Under the pieces are notes generated by a model. That model saw only the letters and a program-made list of their open reading frames with translations, had not been told where the DNA came from and did no database searches. The position numbers and the translations under genes were made by a program. Shown piece after piece: positions 33,719-43,735 of a DNA stretch of 64,000 nucleotides (position 1 is its first letter; each line of letters opens with the position of its first letter). The DNA is taken from contig JAZRPB010000006.1 in assembly GCA_045649025.1 (NCBI GenBank), positions 62,001 to 126,000 on the forward strand. The letters run 5' to 3'. This DNA is from Ornithomonoglobus_A sp045649025 (GTDB taxonomy: Bacteria; Bacillota; Clostridia; UBA1381).

Positions 33719-36700
33719 ATGAATCCCAAATTAGGCACATTATTTCCATTGGTAAAAAACGAAGCTTTACAAGCAATTGAGGTTGAAAAAGTAAATCTTT
33801 CAAGAAATACACGCACAATGGAAATAATCTTTGCTTCCAACACAGCAGCAGATGAAGCACAATGGGCATGCGAAACCGTACGCAGTGCCTATTCTTTGCG
33901 TGGGGTAAGCTATAAAATATCCGAAAAAAAAGATTATATAGATAAAAATGTTATGGTATATACTCTTGATGATAGCGAGATGGCTAATATAAAAGACGGC
34001 TCTAATCCGCTAAAACCAACTGTTCTTGGCAAGGTTAATGTAACCGAAATGCTTTACGGACGTTCAATAAAGAGTGATCTTGTATCAATTTCATCAATTA
34101 ACGAAAGCAGCGGCACTGTAACAGTATCGGGAAGAGTTTTCTCGCTTGATGAAAGGGAGATAAAATCCAAGAAAACCGAAAAGGAATTTCACCTTGTTAC
34201 AATGGATATTACAGATATGACCGATTCTGTAACACTCAAAATGTTTGTAAACAAAACCGAGGATGACGAGCCGTTTAAAAAGCTATATAGCACAATAAAA
34301 AAAGGATTGAAGGCAGGTAATATACACATAGTATGCCGAGGCAATGCACAATACGACGATTATGCCCACGAGGTTATAATTATGGCAAGGGATATTGCTC
34401 AAATAGATGCACCGCCCATAAGACGTGACGATGAAGTGCAAAAGAGAGTTGAGCTTCATATGCATACACAAATGTCGCAAATGGACGCCGTATCGTCAAC
34501 TGCCGACCTTATAAACCGTGCAATATATTGGGGACACAAGGCGGTTGCCATAACTGACCACGGAGTTGTGCAATCGTATCCCGACGCAATGAAAGCCTCG
34601 TCACTCAACGAGAAGATAAAGGTTATATACGGCGTTGAGGGATACCTTGTTGACGACTCTAAAAAAATTGCTTACAAAACAGGTAATGCCACCCTCGACT
34701 CCGACTTTGTGGTATTTGATATTGAAACAACTGGTCTTGATTTTAAAACAAATAACGTGACTGAAATCGGTGCAGTTAAGGTTAGCGGCGGAAGAATTGT
34801 GGATAAGTGGTCAACCTTTGTTAATCCCGAAATGAAAATCCCCGAAAACATACAAGCACTCACAGGCATATCCGACGAGATGGTTATAGATGCAAAGCGT
34901 ATAAAAGAGATTTTGCCTGAATTTAAAAGCTTCTGCGAGGGTTGTGTGCTTGTAGCTCACAATGCATCTTTTGATATGGGCTTTTTAAAGCAAAAGGCAA
35001 CGGAAATGGGTGATACCTTCAATTTCCCATATATCGACACTCTTATTCTTGCAAGATGTATGTATCCGTTTTTGCATAACCATAAGCTTGATACCTTAAC
35101 AAAGCATCTTAATGTAATATTAGAAAACCACCACAGAGCAGTAGACGACGCTGCTGCAACTGCCGAGGCATTTGTTAAAATGATTGAGCAGTTGAAAAAT
35201 GAAGGTAACAGTGCTTTATCCAGGCTTAATGAGGTTTACGACCTGCGTGTTGCAGCAAAGAGAAACAGGGCCAACCACATAATTTTGCTTGCAAAAAACC
35301 AGACAGGCTTAAGAAATATCTACGAAATGGTTTCACAATCACATTTAAGATATTTCCAAAGAACACCACGTTTGCCAAGAAGTCTTATTGCTCAAAAAAG
35401 AGAGGGTTTAATTATAGGCTCTGCCTGCGAGGCGGGAGAACTGTTTACTGCTCTTGTAGAAGGTGCAAACGATGAAACACTTATGGAGATTGCACAATTT
35501 TACGATTATTTAGAAATACAGCCAATCGGTAATAATGCGTATATGAAGCGTTCAGCAGAGTTTCCACACATTAATACCGATGAGGACCTTATGGCACTCA
35601 ACAAAAAAATAGTTGAGCTTGGTGAAAAATGCAACAAGATAGTGTGTGCAACCTGTGATGTGCATTTTCTTGATAAAGACGGTGCAGACTACCGCAAAAT
35701 ACTTATGCACTACAAAGGCTTTAAGGATGCTGATGATCAGGCACCGCTATATTTCAGAACTACTGCGGAAATGCTTAAGGAGTTTGAGTATCTTGGCAAG
35801 GAAAAGGCGTATGAGGTTGTTGTAACAAACACAAACCTTATTGCTGATATGGTTGAGAATGTGCGTCCAATACCCAAGGAAAAATGTCCGCCTGTTGTTG
35901 ATGGTGCAAAGGAAGCAATAGTTGACGACTCAATAAAAAAAGCAAAAGAGATATACGGCAATCCCCTACCCCCACAGGTACAGGAGCGTTTGGATAAGGA
36001 GCTTAATTCAATAACCACCTACGGCTTTTCGGTTATGTATCGTATAGCACAGGAGCTGGTTAGAAAATCACTTTCCGATGGGTATCTGGTTGGTTCACGT
36101 GGTTCTGTTGGCTCATCATTTGTTGCGTTTCTTTCAGATATTACAGAGGTTAATTCACTTCCTGCACATTATATCTGTCCTAACTGTAAGAATGTTGAGT
36201 TTATGGGGTCCGATATTGGTTTGTCGGGATGCGACCTTCCCGACAAGAACTGCCCTAAATGCGGCACAAAATACAATAAAGACGGTCACGACATACCATT
36301 TGAAACATTTTTAGGTTTTGCGGGTGACAAGGAGCCTGATATTGACCTTAATTTCAGTGGTGAATATCAGCCTACAATACACAAATACACTGAAACATAC
36401 TTTGGCGAGGGCTTTGTATTCAGAGCAGGAACAATCGGAACAGTTGCCGAAAAAACCGCATTTGGATATGTTAAAAAATACTGCGAGGAAAAGAATGTGG
36501 TAATGCGTCAGGCTCAAATGAAGCGTCTTGCAATGGGCTGTGTTGGTGTTAAAAGAACGTCGGGTCAGCACCCTGGCGGAATTATTGTTGTTCCATATAC
36601 AAACAATATACACGAATTCTGCCCCATCCAACACCCTGCCGATGACCCTAATTCAAATATATTTACAACGCACTTCGATTATCACTCAATCGACGCTAAC

Positions 36701-37765
36701 CTGTTAAAGCTCGATGAGCTTGGACACGATGACCCAACAGTAATAAGAATGCTCGAGGATATTACAGGTCTTAATGCACGCACTATTCCTCTTGATGATA
36801 AAGAAACGCTTTCACTTTTTACATCAAATAAGGCACTAAAGCTGTCGGGCGATATAGGCACAAACCTTGGAAGCTACGGCGTTCCTGAATTTGGTACAAA
36901 GTTTGTACGTCAGATGCTTTCCGACACACAGCCAAAAACCTTTTCGGAGCTTGTAAGAATTTCAGGACTTTCACACGGAGAAGATGTGTGGCTCAATAAT
37001 GCACAAACTCTTATTTTAGACGGAATTTGTGACCTTTCACACTCTATTTGTGCACGTGATGATATTATGATTTATCTTATTTCTATGGGTGTTGACCCGC
37101 AACACTCCTTTAAAATAATGGAAAGCGTGCGAAAGGGTAAGGGCTTAAAGCCCGAGGACGAGGAGGCTATGCGTGCACAAAACGTGCCCGATTGGTATAT
37201 AGATTCCTGTAAAAAGATAAAGTATATGTTCCCAAAGGCACACGCAGTTGCGTATGTTATGATGGCATTTCGTATTGCGTATTTTAAGGTGCATTACCCA
37301 AAAGCATTTTACATTGCGTATTTCTCGGTACGTGCAGACGATTTCGATGCCGCAATAATGGCAAAAGGCATTAGAGTTGCACGTGAGGCAATGCAGAATT
37401 TACTCGATAAAAAGCGTGACGGAATAATATCGCCAAAGGAGGAAAATGTTATTCCCATACTTGAAATATGTATAGAAATGTATTCACGTGGTTTGTCGTT
37501 TGATGATATAGATTTATATAAATCACACGCAACAAACTTTTTAGAAACTCCCCACGGAATACGTCCGCCGCTAAATGCACTTGCAGGTCTTGGTGAAAAC
37601 GTTGCAAAGGCAATTATGCTTGAGCGTGAAAAGGGTGAGTTTAAAACAATCGACGAATTCCGCACACGCACAGGTGCATCAAGAACAGTGCTCGACCTGT
37701 TAGAAGAAAGCGGTTGCTTTAACGGCATACCCGAATCGGAGCAGGTTAATCTGTGGGATATATAA
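33719..37765 (+). CDS. polC: DNA polymerase III alpha subunit, PolC type
   Basis: The 1348-residue Gram-positive replicative polymerase. Order: N-terminal domain and OB fold (about 135-235), PHP domain split around the exonuclease (HMHTQMSQMDA near 241), DnaQ-type 3'-5' exonuclease (FDIETTGLD, HNASFDMGFL, HHRAVDDAAATA), the palm with GSRGSVGSSFVAFL and PDIDLNFSG, a zinc site (CPNC and CPKCG) and the C-terminal helix-hairpin-helix region. Length and order are normal for the family. Ribosome site GGAAAGGA before the ATG. Gene follows purL by 107 nt. Confidence 0.97.
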   Translation: MNPKLGTLFPLVKNEALQAIEVEKVNLSRNTRTMEIIFASNTAADEAQWACETVRSAYSLRGVSYKISEKKDYIDKNVMVYTLDDSEMANIKDGSNPLKPTVLGKVNVTEMLYGRSIKSDLVSISSINESSGTVTVSGRVFSLDEREIKSKKTEKEFHLVTMDITDMTDSVTLKMFVNKTEDDEPFKKLYSTIKKGLKAGNIHIVCRGNAQYDDYAHEVIIMARDIAQIDAPPIRRDDEVQKRVELHMHTQMSQMDAVSSTADLINRAIYWGHKAVAITDHGVVQSYPDAMKASSLNEKIKVIYGVEGYLVDDSKKIAYKTGNATLDSDFVVFDIETTGLDFKTNNVTEIGAVKVSGGRIVDKWSTFVNPEMKIPENIQALTGISDEMVIDAKRIKEILPEFKSFCEGCVLVAHNASFDMGFLKQKATEMGDTFNFPYIDTLILARCMYPFLHNHKLDTLTKHLNVILENHHRAVDDAAATAEAFVKMIEQLKNEGNSALSRLNEVYDLRVAAKRNRANHIILLAKNQTGLRNIYEMVSQSHLRYFQRTPRLPRSLIAQKREGLIIGSACEAGELFTALVEGANDETLMEIAQFYDYLEIQPIGNNAYMKRSAEFPHINTDEDLMALNKKIVELGEKCNKIVCATCDVHFLDKDGADYRKILMHYKGFKDADDQAPLYFRTTAEMLKEFEYLGKEKAYEVVVTNTNLIADMVENVRPIPKEKCPPVVDGAKEAIVDDSIKKAKEIYGNPLPPQVQERLDKELNSITTYGFSVMYRIAQELVRKSLSDGYLVGSRGSVGSSFVAFLSDITEVNSLPAHYICPNCKNVEFMGSDIGLSGCDLPDKNCPKCGTKYNKDGHDIPFETFLGFAGDKEPDIDLNFSGEYQPTIHKYTETYFGEGFVFRAGTIGTVAEKTAFGYVKKYCEEKNVVMRQAQMKRLAMGCVGVKRTSGQHPGGIIVVPYTNNIHEFCPIQHPADDPNSNIFTTHFDYHSIDANLLKLDELGHDDPTVIRMLEDITGLNARTIPLDDKETLSLFTSNKALKLSGDIGTNLGSYGVPEFGTKFVRQMLSDTQPKTFSELVRISGLSHGEDVWLNNAQTLILDGICDLSHSICARDDIMIYLISMGVDPQHSFKIMESVRKGKGLKPEDEEAMRAQNVPDWYIDSCKKIKYMFPKAHAVAYVMMAFRIAYFKVHYPKAFYIAYFSVRADDFDAAIMAKGIRVAREAMQNLLDKKRDGIISPKEENVIPILEICIEMYSRGLSFDDIDLYKSHATNFLETPHGIRPPLNALAGLGENVAKAIMLEREKGEFKTIDEFRTRTGASRTVLDLLEESGCFNGIPESEQVNLWDI

Positions 37766-37840
37766 TTTCATTCATAAAACCTTTCTGTAAATCATATAAT
37801 TTTAACAGTAATTATTTTGATTTATGGGGAGGTTTTTTAT

Positions 37841-38713
37841 ATGAGCTACGACTACAAAAGAATGAAGGATGAGCTTTTTAAAATCACAGAAAACAACGCA
37901 AACGTTAATCGTTTTATCATAGGCAAAAGTGTTATGGGCAAGGAATTATATGGTGTATCCTTTGGCAAGGGCAAGAAAAAAGTTTTTCTTTCGGGTGCAT
38001 ATCACGGACTTGAATACCTTACATCTGTCTTTTTAATAAAATTTTTAGATGAATACATAAAACATACTGAAAATAAAGATATATGGTTTGGCTACAACAC
38101 AGAAGAACTGTATAATAGCACCACACTTTACGTTATACCAATGGTTAATCCCGACGGTGTTGATATTGCAATTCACGGGCTTGATATAACCGACCCGCAC
38201 CACCGCCATCTTATAAGTGTTGCGGGAATACACAGCTTTAACGAGGTATGGCAGGCAAATGCAAACGGTGTTGATATTAACCACAATTTTAACGCAAATT
38301 GGGAAATGACCATAAATACTCCCTCCCCCACCAAATACGGCGGCAAATTCTACGAGAGTGAGCCTGAAACAAAAGCAGTTACAGATTTCATAAGGAAAGA
38401 GAACTTTGATGCTCTTGCCGCATTTCACAGTCAGGGACAGGAAATTTACTACGACTTCGATGGTATGGCATCACAAAAAGCACAAAAGATAGCCAAGCGT
38501 ATGGCACAAGAAAGCGGATATGCAGTTGCACATCCTGTTGGCAGTGCCTCATATGGCGGATGCAAGGATTGGTTTATAAAGGAATTTGGAAAGCTGGGCT
38601 TTACAATAGAAATAGGCAAAGGAAAAAATCCTCTGCCATTATCTATGATAGACGATATTTTTGAAGAAAACGCAAAAATTGCATTATGCTTAATGGAGGA
38701 AGTAATAAAATAA
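37841..38713 (+). CDS. M14 family zinc carboxypeptidase
   Basis: A 290-residue enzyme with the M14 zinc motif HGLE (His55, Glu58), a conserved NPDGVD and VDINHNFNANW segment, the third His region AFHSQGQ and the catalytic Glu in FTIEIGKG. It resembles gamma-D-glutamyl-meso-diaminopimelate peptidases that act on wall peptides. There is no signal peptide, so it probably works on recycled muropeptides in the cytoplasm. ATG 37841 follows GGGGAGG at 8 nt; an in-frame ATG 24 nt upstream is less likely. Confidence 0.87.
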   Translation: MSYDYKRMKDELFKITENNANVNRFIIGKSVMGKELYGVSFGKGKKKVFLSGAYHGLEYLTSVFLIKFLDEYIKHTENKDIWFGYNTEELYNSTTLYVIPMVNPDGVDIAIHGLDITDPHHRHLISVAGIHSFNEVWQANANGVDINHNFNANWEMTINTPSPTKYGGKFYESEPETKAVTDFIRKENFDALAAFHSQGQEIYYDFDGMASQKAQKIAKRMAQESGYAVAHPVGSASYGGCKDWFIKEFGKLGFTIEIGKGKNPLPLSMIDDIFEENAKIALCLMEEVIK

Positions 38714-38740
38714 AAAAAGCCTCAAATGAGGCTTTTTTAT
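38711..38740. terminator. Bidirectional terminator
   Basis: AAAAAGCCTC-AAAT-GAGGCTTTTTT between the convergent M14 peptidase and phosphofructokinase genes. Confidence 0.9.
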
Positions 38741-39858
38741 TAATCACCAAAGCAAATTCCAATTGCCTTTGCCATCTCAACAATTTCGCAATTCTTATCT
38801 ACCTGCTTATTTTCCTGACCTATTACATCTTCAAGGGACACATAACTTATCTTGTCGCCTTTTAATACCACCATGTTTCCAAACTTACCTTCCATAGCAA
38901 GCTCCATTGCTGCATAGCCGTAACGTGAAGATAAAACTCTATCGTGGGCAGATGTTGTACCACCTCTCTGGATATGTCCGAGAGTGGTTGCTCTTGCTTC
39001 GTTTCTACACAACTCTTCAAGCTGTTCTGCTAATACCGATGCAATACCGCCAAGTCTTACAGGGTCGGGACTATCCTCTCTTATCTTTAACACAACTGCC
39101 TCACCATCCTTTGGCTTTGCACCTTCGGCACAGGCAACTATCCAGAAATCCTTTCCTGTTTTCATATCTGCTTTTATTTTATCAGCAATTTTATTTACAT
39201 CATATGGAATTTCAGGAATAAGAATAACATCTGCAGCACCTGCAATACCGCCGTGCAATGTGAGCCAGCCTGCACCTCTGCCCATAATCTCGGCAACAAT
39301 AATTCTACCGTGGCTCTTTGCAGTTGTTCTTAATCTGTCGAGTGAATCAGATACAACCTCAACAGCCGTATCAAAACCGAATGTGTAGTCTGTACAGTTA
39401 AGGTCGTTATCTATTGTTTTTGGAATACCAATAACATTCACACCAAGTCTTGCAAAGTCACGTCCACTTGTGAGTGTGCCGTCGCCACCAAGAATAAATA
39501 AAGCATCAATACCTGCTTCCTTTAAATTCTCAACAGCCACGTTTGAAACATTTTCGTATACTATTTTACCGTTTTCTTTTACAATATCTCCCTTATCATC
39601 TCTAACGGGATACTTAAAAAGATTATCTTTGTTTGAGCTTTTTAGAATTGTTCCGCCCTCGCCGATAATTTCATCCACATTTTCTTCGTTCAAAGGCATA
39701 AAGTCCTTGTAGTATAATCCATGATAACCTTTACGTATACCCACAACCTCAATACCATATTTATTTATTGCTGTTTTTACCAATGCTCTTATAACGGCAT
39801 TTAGTCCCGGGCAGTCGCCTCCGCCTGTTAAAATTGCAACCTTTTTAATTTTGTTCAT
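38740..39858 (-). CDS. pfkA: 6-phosphofructokinase
   Basis: The 372-residue glycolytic kinase has the substrate and phosphate loops GGGDCPGLNAVIR (11-23), GGDGT (124-128) and PKTIDND (146-152), then MGRGAGW. The Gly in GGDGT predicts use of ATP, since pyrophosphate enzymes have Asp there. The Lys in PKTIDND is the residue usual in pyrophosphate-type and mixed-group enzymes; ATP enzymes usually have Gly. So the phosphoryl donor should be treated as open. ATG 39858 follows GGAGA; the frame is open 11 codons further upstream. Confidence 0.92.
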   Translation of the reverse strand: MNKIKKVAILTGGGDCPGLNAVIRALVKTAINKYGIEVVGIRKGYHGLYYKDFMPLNEENVDEIIGEGGTILKSSNKDNLFKYPVRDDKGDIVKENGKIVYENVSNVAVENLKEAGIDALFILGGDGTLTSGRDFARLGVNVIGIPKTIDNDLNCTDYTFGFDTAVEVVSDSLDRLRTTAKSHGRIIVAEIMGRGAGWLTLHGGIAGAADVILIPEIPYDVNKIADKIKADMKTGKDFWIVACAEGAKPKDGEAVVLKIREDSPDPVRLGGIASVLAEQLEELCRNEARATTLGHIQRGGTTSAHDRVLSSRYGYAAMELAMEGKFGNMVVLKGDKISYVSLEDVIGQENKQVDKNCEIVEMAKAIGICFGD

Positions 39859-39905
39859 AACAAATCTCCTTTTCCTTTCGTAAACCACCATTTAAAACTA
39901 ATACA

Positions 39906-39930
39906 GCATTGTACGAGATTTATACAATGC
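39906..39930. promoter_or_regulatory. Dyad in the pfkA leader
   Basis: GCATTGTA-N9-TACAATGC lies between the predicted promoter and pfkA, a possible operator or leader hairpin. Confidence 0.4.
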
Positions 39931-39963
39931 AACTTACTATTTTTTATATATTACATCTCTATA

Positions 39964-39991
39964 ATTATAACATAAATCCTACCAATGTCAA
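39964..39991 (-). promoter_or_regulatory. Promoter of pfkA
   Basis: Minus strand TTGACA (39986-39991), 16-bp spacer, TATAAT (39964-39969). Confidence 0.75.
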
Positions 39992-40042
39992 GCTTTTTTG
40001 ACAATAAATACGGATAATTCAATATTTTAACCGCAAAAATAT

Positions 40043-40146
40043 AAAAAAGTCACTATTGTGACTGTCGTTCGCACAGCTCACTTCCATATGTAGACTTTTT
40101 TGTAATTTAGAAAATTACAACATAAAAGTAGTAATTTCCTAAAAGA
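40043..40146 (+). repeat. 104-bp intergenic repeat, copy 2
   Basis: Nearly identical to copy 3 at 53657-53760 (a handful of substitutions). It shows hairpins GTCAC-TATT-GTGAC and CTGT-N7-ACAG and outer arms AAAAAAGTC/GACTTTTTT. It lies upstream of the pfkA promoter and downstream of tcdA. It occupies most of the 370-bp gap; the remaining part holds the pfkA promoter. Confidence 0.85.
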
Positions 40147-40228
40147 TAAAACAACACCTTATTTCACAACACAAAAAGCGGACACTGTCCGCCTTATTAT
40201 ACATCATTTTTTTATATTAATACCACAA

Positions 40229-40942
40229 TCATAAGTAATAACCAACAATATCTTTAATTACCTCACCTGCAAGTATCATTCCTGCAACGGGTGGCACAAA
40301 TGCAACACTCGCTGGAATCGGTTTTGTTGTTTTAGCATCAACATGGTCTGATTTTATTGGTTCTTCCCTTGAATAAACCACCTTTAATTTCTTTATGCCC
40401 CTACTTTTTAATTCTCTACGCATTGTTCTTGCCAATGGACACACCGATGTTTTATATATATCCGAAACCTCAAACTGCGTTGCGTCGAGCTTGTTTCCTG
40501 TACCCATTGAGCATATTATGGGCACATTTACACTATTGGCTCTCATTACTAATTCAATTTTAGCCGTTACAGTATCAATTGCATCTATAATATACGTATA
40601 TTTTGAAAAATCGTACTCATCTGCATTTTGCGGCATATAGAAGCAGTTGTATGCGTTTATTACAACATTAGGGTTTATCTGCAAAGCTCGTTCCTTAATT
40701 ACATCAACTTTATTTTTGCCTATTGTGCTTTCAATGGCTATAATCTGGCGGTTTATATTAGTAATATTTACAGTATCGTTATCGAATACATCTATCTTAC
40801 CCACTCCGCTTCTTACAAGAGCTTCAACCGCATATCCGCCCACACCGCCAATACCAAACACCGCCACGTGTGAGTTTTTTAATTTTTCCATTGCTTCTTC
40901 ACCCAAGAGCATTTGTGTTCTTAAAAATCTATCCGCCATCAT
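40229..40942 (-). CDS. tcdA: tRNA threonylcarbamoyladenosine dehydratase
   Basis: A 237-residue E1-like ThiF/MoeB-fold enzyme: ATP-binding GIGGVGGYAVEALVRSGVG, metal/adenylation residues in DNDTVNITNINRQ, and DAIDTVTAK. The family (formerly YgdL/CsdL) cyclises t6A37 in tRNA to ct6A. It lacks the ThiF zinc Cys pairs in full. ATG start with GGAAGGTG upstream. It follows the DeoR gene after a terminator, so it is probably read separately from the microcompartment operon. Confidence 0.9.
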   Translation of the reverse strand: MMADRFLRTQMLLGEEAMEKLKNSHVAVFGIGGVGGYAVEALVRSGVGKIDVFDNDTVNITNINRQIIAIESTIGKNKVDVIKERALQINPNVVINAYNCFYMPQNADEYDFSKYTYIIDAIDTVTAKIELVMRANSVNVPIICSMGTGNKLDATQFEVSDIYKTSVCPLARTMRRELKSRGIKKLKVVYSREEPIKSDHVDAKTTKPIPASVAFVPPVAGMILAGEVIKDIVGYYL

Positions 40943-40956
40943 TACACCTTCCCAAC

Positions 40957-40988
40957 AACAAAACGGCTACCGAAAAGCCGATAACCGT
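40957..40988 (-). terminator. Probable terminator after the microcompartment operon
   Basis: Minus-strand imperfect stem AACGGTTA/TAGCCGTT with CGGCTTTTCGG inside and TTTTGTTG after; it marks the likely end of the BMC transcript. Confidence 0.6.
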
Positions 40989-41002
40989 TCTCATATTACT
41001 TA

Positions 41003-41767
41003 TTATGCATTTATTACATTAATATCATACTTCTCCATAACCATTTTCCATTCATCGGTAAGATCGCCGTCTGTTACAAGGCATTTGATTTTTGAAAAGT
41101 CGGTAACCTTTGCAAAGCCAGTTTTTGTAAACTTTGAATGGTCGCACATAAAAACAGAAAAACTGCTGTTTTCAACCATTGCTCTTTTAATTTCCGCCTC
41201 TGCCTCTGATGAGTCAACAATACCGCTTTCTATGGTTACGCCTCTGCAAGATAAAAACGCTTTATCAACATGATAGTTTTCTCTTATTGTGCGTTCACCT
41301 GAACGACCTGTGTATGACATATTCTTACGATTTAATATTCCGCCAGTGCATATAACCTGTATATTCTCACAATCCATAAGCTCGTTAATAACTTTTTGCG
41401 CGTTTGTTATAACTGTAAGACGTTCTATATGCTTTAGCTGACGCGACAGGTGCCATGAGGTTGTTGATGAATCCAAAAATATTATTTCACCAGTTCTTAT
41501 TAACGATACTGCACTTTTTGCAATACGTATCTTTTCTTCTAAATTTATATTACCTCTTTCACTTATAGCAGGGTCCATATCATTTCCGGCAAGTGTTGCT
41601 CCACCATAGGAACGCTCTAAAATACCCTGTTGCTCAAGCTTTAAAAGGTCGCCACGTATTGTTTCGGTGGTTACATCAAACAACTTTGCAAGTTCAACCA
41701 CCTGCACACTTCCATGCACATTTATTAAATGTTCAATTTTGTTTCTACGTTCTACCGCAAGCATCAT
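41003..41767 (-). CDS. DeoR-family transcriptional regulator
   Basis: The 254-residue regulator has an N-terminal winged helix (RRNKIEHLINVHGSVQVVEL, then TTETIRGDLLKLE) and a C-terminal phosphosugar-sensing domain (DSSTTSWHLSR, VITNAQKVINEL). DeoR proteins of this type usually repress sugar operons and respond to a phosphorylated intermediate; a fuculose- or rhamnulose-phosphate effector fits the context but is inference. It is the last gene of the operon, 33 nt after the tandem shell gene. Two adjacent ATGs (41767 and 41764) follow GGGAGG; the second has better spacing. Confidence 0.9.
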   Translation of the reverse strand: MMLAVERRNKIEHLINVHGSVQVVELAKLFDVTTETIRGDLLKLEQQGILERSYGGATLAGNDMDPAISERGNINLEEKIRIAKSAVSLIRTGEIIFLDSSTTSWHLSRQLKHIERLTVITNAQKVINELMDCENIQVICTGGILNRKNMSYTGRSGERTIRENYHVDKAFLSCRGVTIESGIVDSSEAEAEIKRAMVENSSFSVFMCDHSKFTKTGFAKVTDFSKIKCLVTDGDLTDEWKMVMEKYDINVINA

Positions 41768-41800
41768 TAACCTCCCTAACTAATTTTAAGTTAATTTGGA

Positions 41801-42346
41801 TTATATTATTGCCTCCCAAAGCTCTGGATGCGGATTTGCTATAACCTCGGTGTTTATTAAAACACCCTCCTCTGCCGCAAGCTTTGCACCCGCCTCAACG
41901 CCGGCTCTTACATCTGCAACATCACCCGTCATAGTAACAAAGCACTTGCCTGCCATACCTCTTGCAACTCTTACCTCAACAAGCTCTATATCGCCCGCCT
42001 TTACAGCTGCATCTGCTGCTAATATTGCACTTGCGGCTGTGAATGTTTCCACAATGCCCAATGCACGTTTTTTCTTTACATCAGCAGTGCCGCACACTGC
42101 CTCATACACATTTTCGCCAAGGTTACCAATAATAAACTTATCTATCATTGCATCCTCACTAATAAGCTCTGCCCGCTCAATTGCTGCTCTTATAGCTGAA
42201 AGTTCACCACCCACAATGGTAACAAATTTACCCGGACATACAGAGCCAGAACTTATAAGTGTAACACCGGCACTTTTTAACATTTCGTCTGTTACAACAA
42301 TGCCCTTGGATACATTTTTTAATTCAACCAAACCAATGGATTTCAT
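41801..42346 (-). CDS. pduT: Microcompartment shell protein, tandem BMC domains, PduT-like
   Basis: The 181-residue protein has two BMC domains (about 1-90 and 93-180) and so forms a pseudohexameric trimer in the shell. Cys37 in SSGSVCPGKF corresponds to the pore cysteine that binds an iron-sulfur cluster in PduT. That suits electron passage through the shell and the neighbouring PduS-like protein, with which PduT is known to pair. Start ATG with GGAAAGG upstream. Confidence 0.92.
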   Translation of the reverse strand: MKSIGLVELKNVSKGIVVTDEMLKSAGVTLISSGSVCPGKFVTIVGGELSAIRAAIERAELISEDAMIDKFIIGNLGENVYEAVCGTADVKKKRALGIVETFTAASAILAADAAVKAGDIELVEVRVARGMAGKCFVTMTGDVADVRAGVEAGAKLAAEEGVLINTEVIANPHPELWEAII

Positions 42347-42372
42347 TGTGTTATTCCATACCTTTCCGTGAT

Positions 42373-43704
42373 TTATTTACTTATAATAATAAATCTGTCA
42401 TTAACCTCTTGCACAACTCCATTAATGCTTGAATGCATTGTTGTTCCCAATGCATCTGCACTTGTTGCAGCAATTGGCTGTCCTTTTACTACAACATCAC
42501 CCGCTTTAACAAGTGAATCTGCCTTTTTACCAACGTGTTGTGAAAGCTCTATATAAACTGTCTTTGGATTAAAAGCGATGTATTCTCTCTTAACCTCCGA
42601 CTTAACGTATTTTCTTATTCCTAATCTGTCGATAAGTGTTTGTGACGATACAAGTCTTGAAGAACGCATATCGTCAACCTTTTGAGGTGCTTTATTATTT
42701 TCACGTTTTAATCCGTGTTTACCAAGCGAGCCTTTTATTGATACTGCAATCTTTTGCGGGTCTAACATTTGTTGACAGGCAATAACAGTGCATATACCGC
42801 AACCGCAACACAGTGAATTTTGTAGAAACGCCTCTGTGTTTGTGACTTCGCTATGTGACGCTGCACGCACTGTTTTATGTACCTGTAAATCGTAGCCGAG
42901 CAAATGTCTCGGACAAAGGTCGGTGCACATTGTACAGTTACAACAAGCCGCAGACGCACGCTTTAGAGTTATTGATATATCCTGTTTTTTACGTTGTATT
43001 ACTGAATGTGTTTTAGGGAATATCAAAAGTCCCTTTGTGGTTTTTGTAACAACATCATTTTCCAAATCAACAAGCTTACCCATCATAGGTCCGCCGTTTA
43101 TAACCTCTTTATCAGTTAAATCGGTTATTTTACAATCAGTCAGCAACTCACTTATTTTCATACCAATGGGTGCTTTTACGGTTATATCCTTATCAATATC
43201 GCCGCCAATAGTTATGTATTTTTCTGTTACATTTTCACCGTTGAGTGACTTATGTATATTATACAAGGTTTCTGCGTTTACAACCATCACACCAACTGCA
43301 ATGGGAATTGCACCCTCGGGAACAATTTTCCCTGTGGTTTCATAGGTTAATACAACCTCGTCACCTGCAGGATACACATCGGGAATTTCTTTAATTGAAA
43401 TATTAGTACCCTTAAGAGAATTAACAATTTTCTTATCGAGCAAGTGAATATTCTTGCCCTTAATTCCTATTATAGCTCTCTTTGCATTTAACGTATTTGA
43501 AATAACTTTGAGCACATCAACAACATCTCCAAAGTGCTTTTCTAAAATATGATGGTCTACCATCATAAGCGGTTCGCACTCAGCAGCATTTACAACTATA
43601 TCTTCTACCTGCATAGAAAGCTTTTTATGTGTGGGAAATCCCGCACCGCCCGCACCAACAATGCCGGCATTGTATATTAAATCCTGCAGCTTTTCTAATG
43701 TCAT
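42373..43704 (-). CDS. pduS: PduS/RnfC-like flavo-iron-sulfur oxidoreductase
   Basis: The 443-residue protein starts with a RnfC/Nuo51-type flavin-nucleotide fold (GIVGAGGAGFPTHKK, then NAAECEPL) and a SLBB region, and then has two [4Fe-4S] motifs: Cys254/257/260/264 and Cys299/302/305/310. PduS reduces cobalamin and can pass electrons from NADH with PduT. No cobalamin enzyme is present in this operon, so here it may re-oxidise or supply NADH inside the compartment instead; that is inference. Confidence 0.9.
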   Translation of the reverse strand: MTLEKLQDLIYNAGIVGAGGAGFPTHKKLSMQVEDIVVNAAECEPLMMVDHHILEKHFGDVVDVLKVISNTLNAKRAIIGIKGKNIHLLDKKIVNSLKGTNISIKEIPDVYPAGDEVVLTYETTGKIVPEGAIPIAVGVMVVNAETLYNIHKSLNGENVTEKYITIGGDIDKDITVKAPIGMKISELLTDCKITDLTDKEVINGGPMMGKLVDLENDVVTKTTKGLLIFPKTHSVIQRKKQDISITLKRASAACCNCTMCTDLCPRHLLGYDLQVHKTVRAASHSEVTNTEAFLQNSLCCGCGICTVIACQQMLDPQKIAVSIKGSLGKHGLKRENNKAPQKVDDMRSSRLVSSQTLIDRLGIRKYVKSEVKREYIAFNPKTVYIELSQHVGKKADSLVKAGDVVVKGQPIAATSADALGTTMHSSINGVVQEVNDRFIIISK

Positions 43705-43735
43705 TGTTATCTCCCTTTTTTGCGTTACTGATTAT

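Noticed and set aside
40229..40942. tcdA as part of the microcompartment operon
   Set aside because: A terminator-like stem lies between it and the DeoR gene, and its tRNA-modification role is unrelated.
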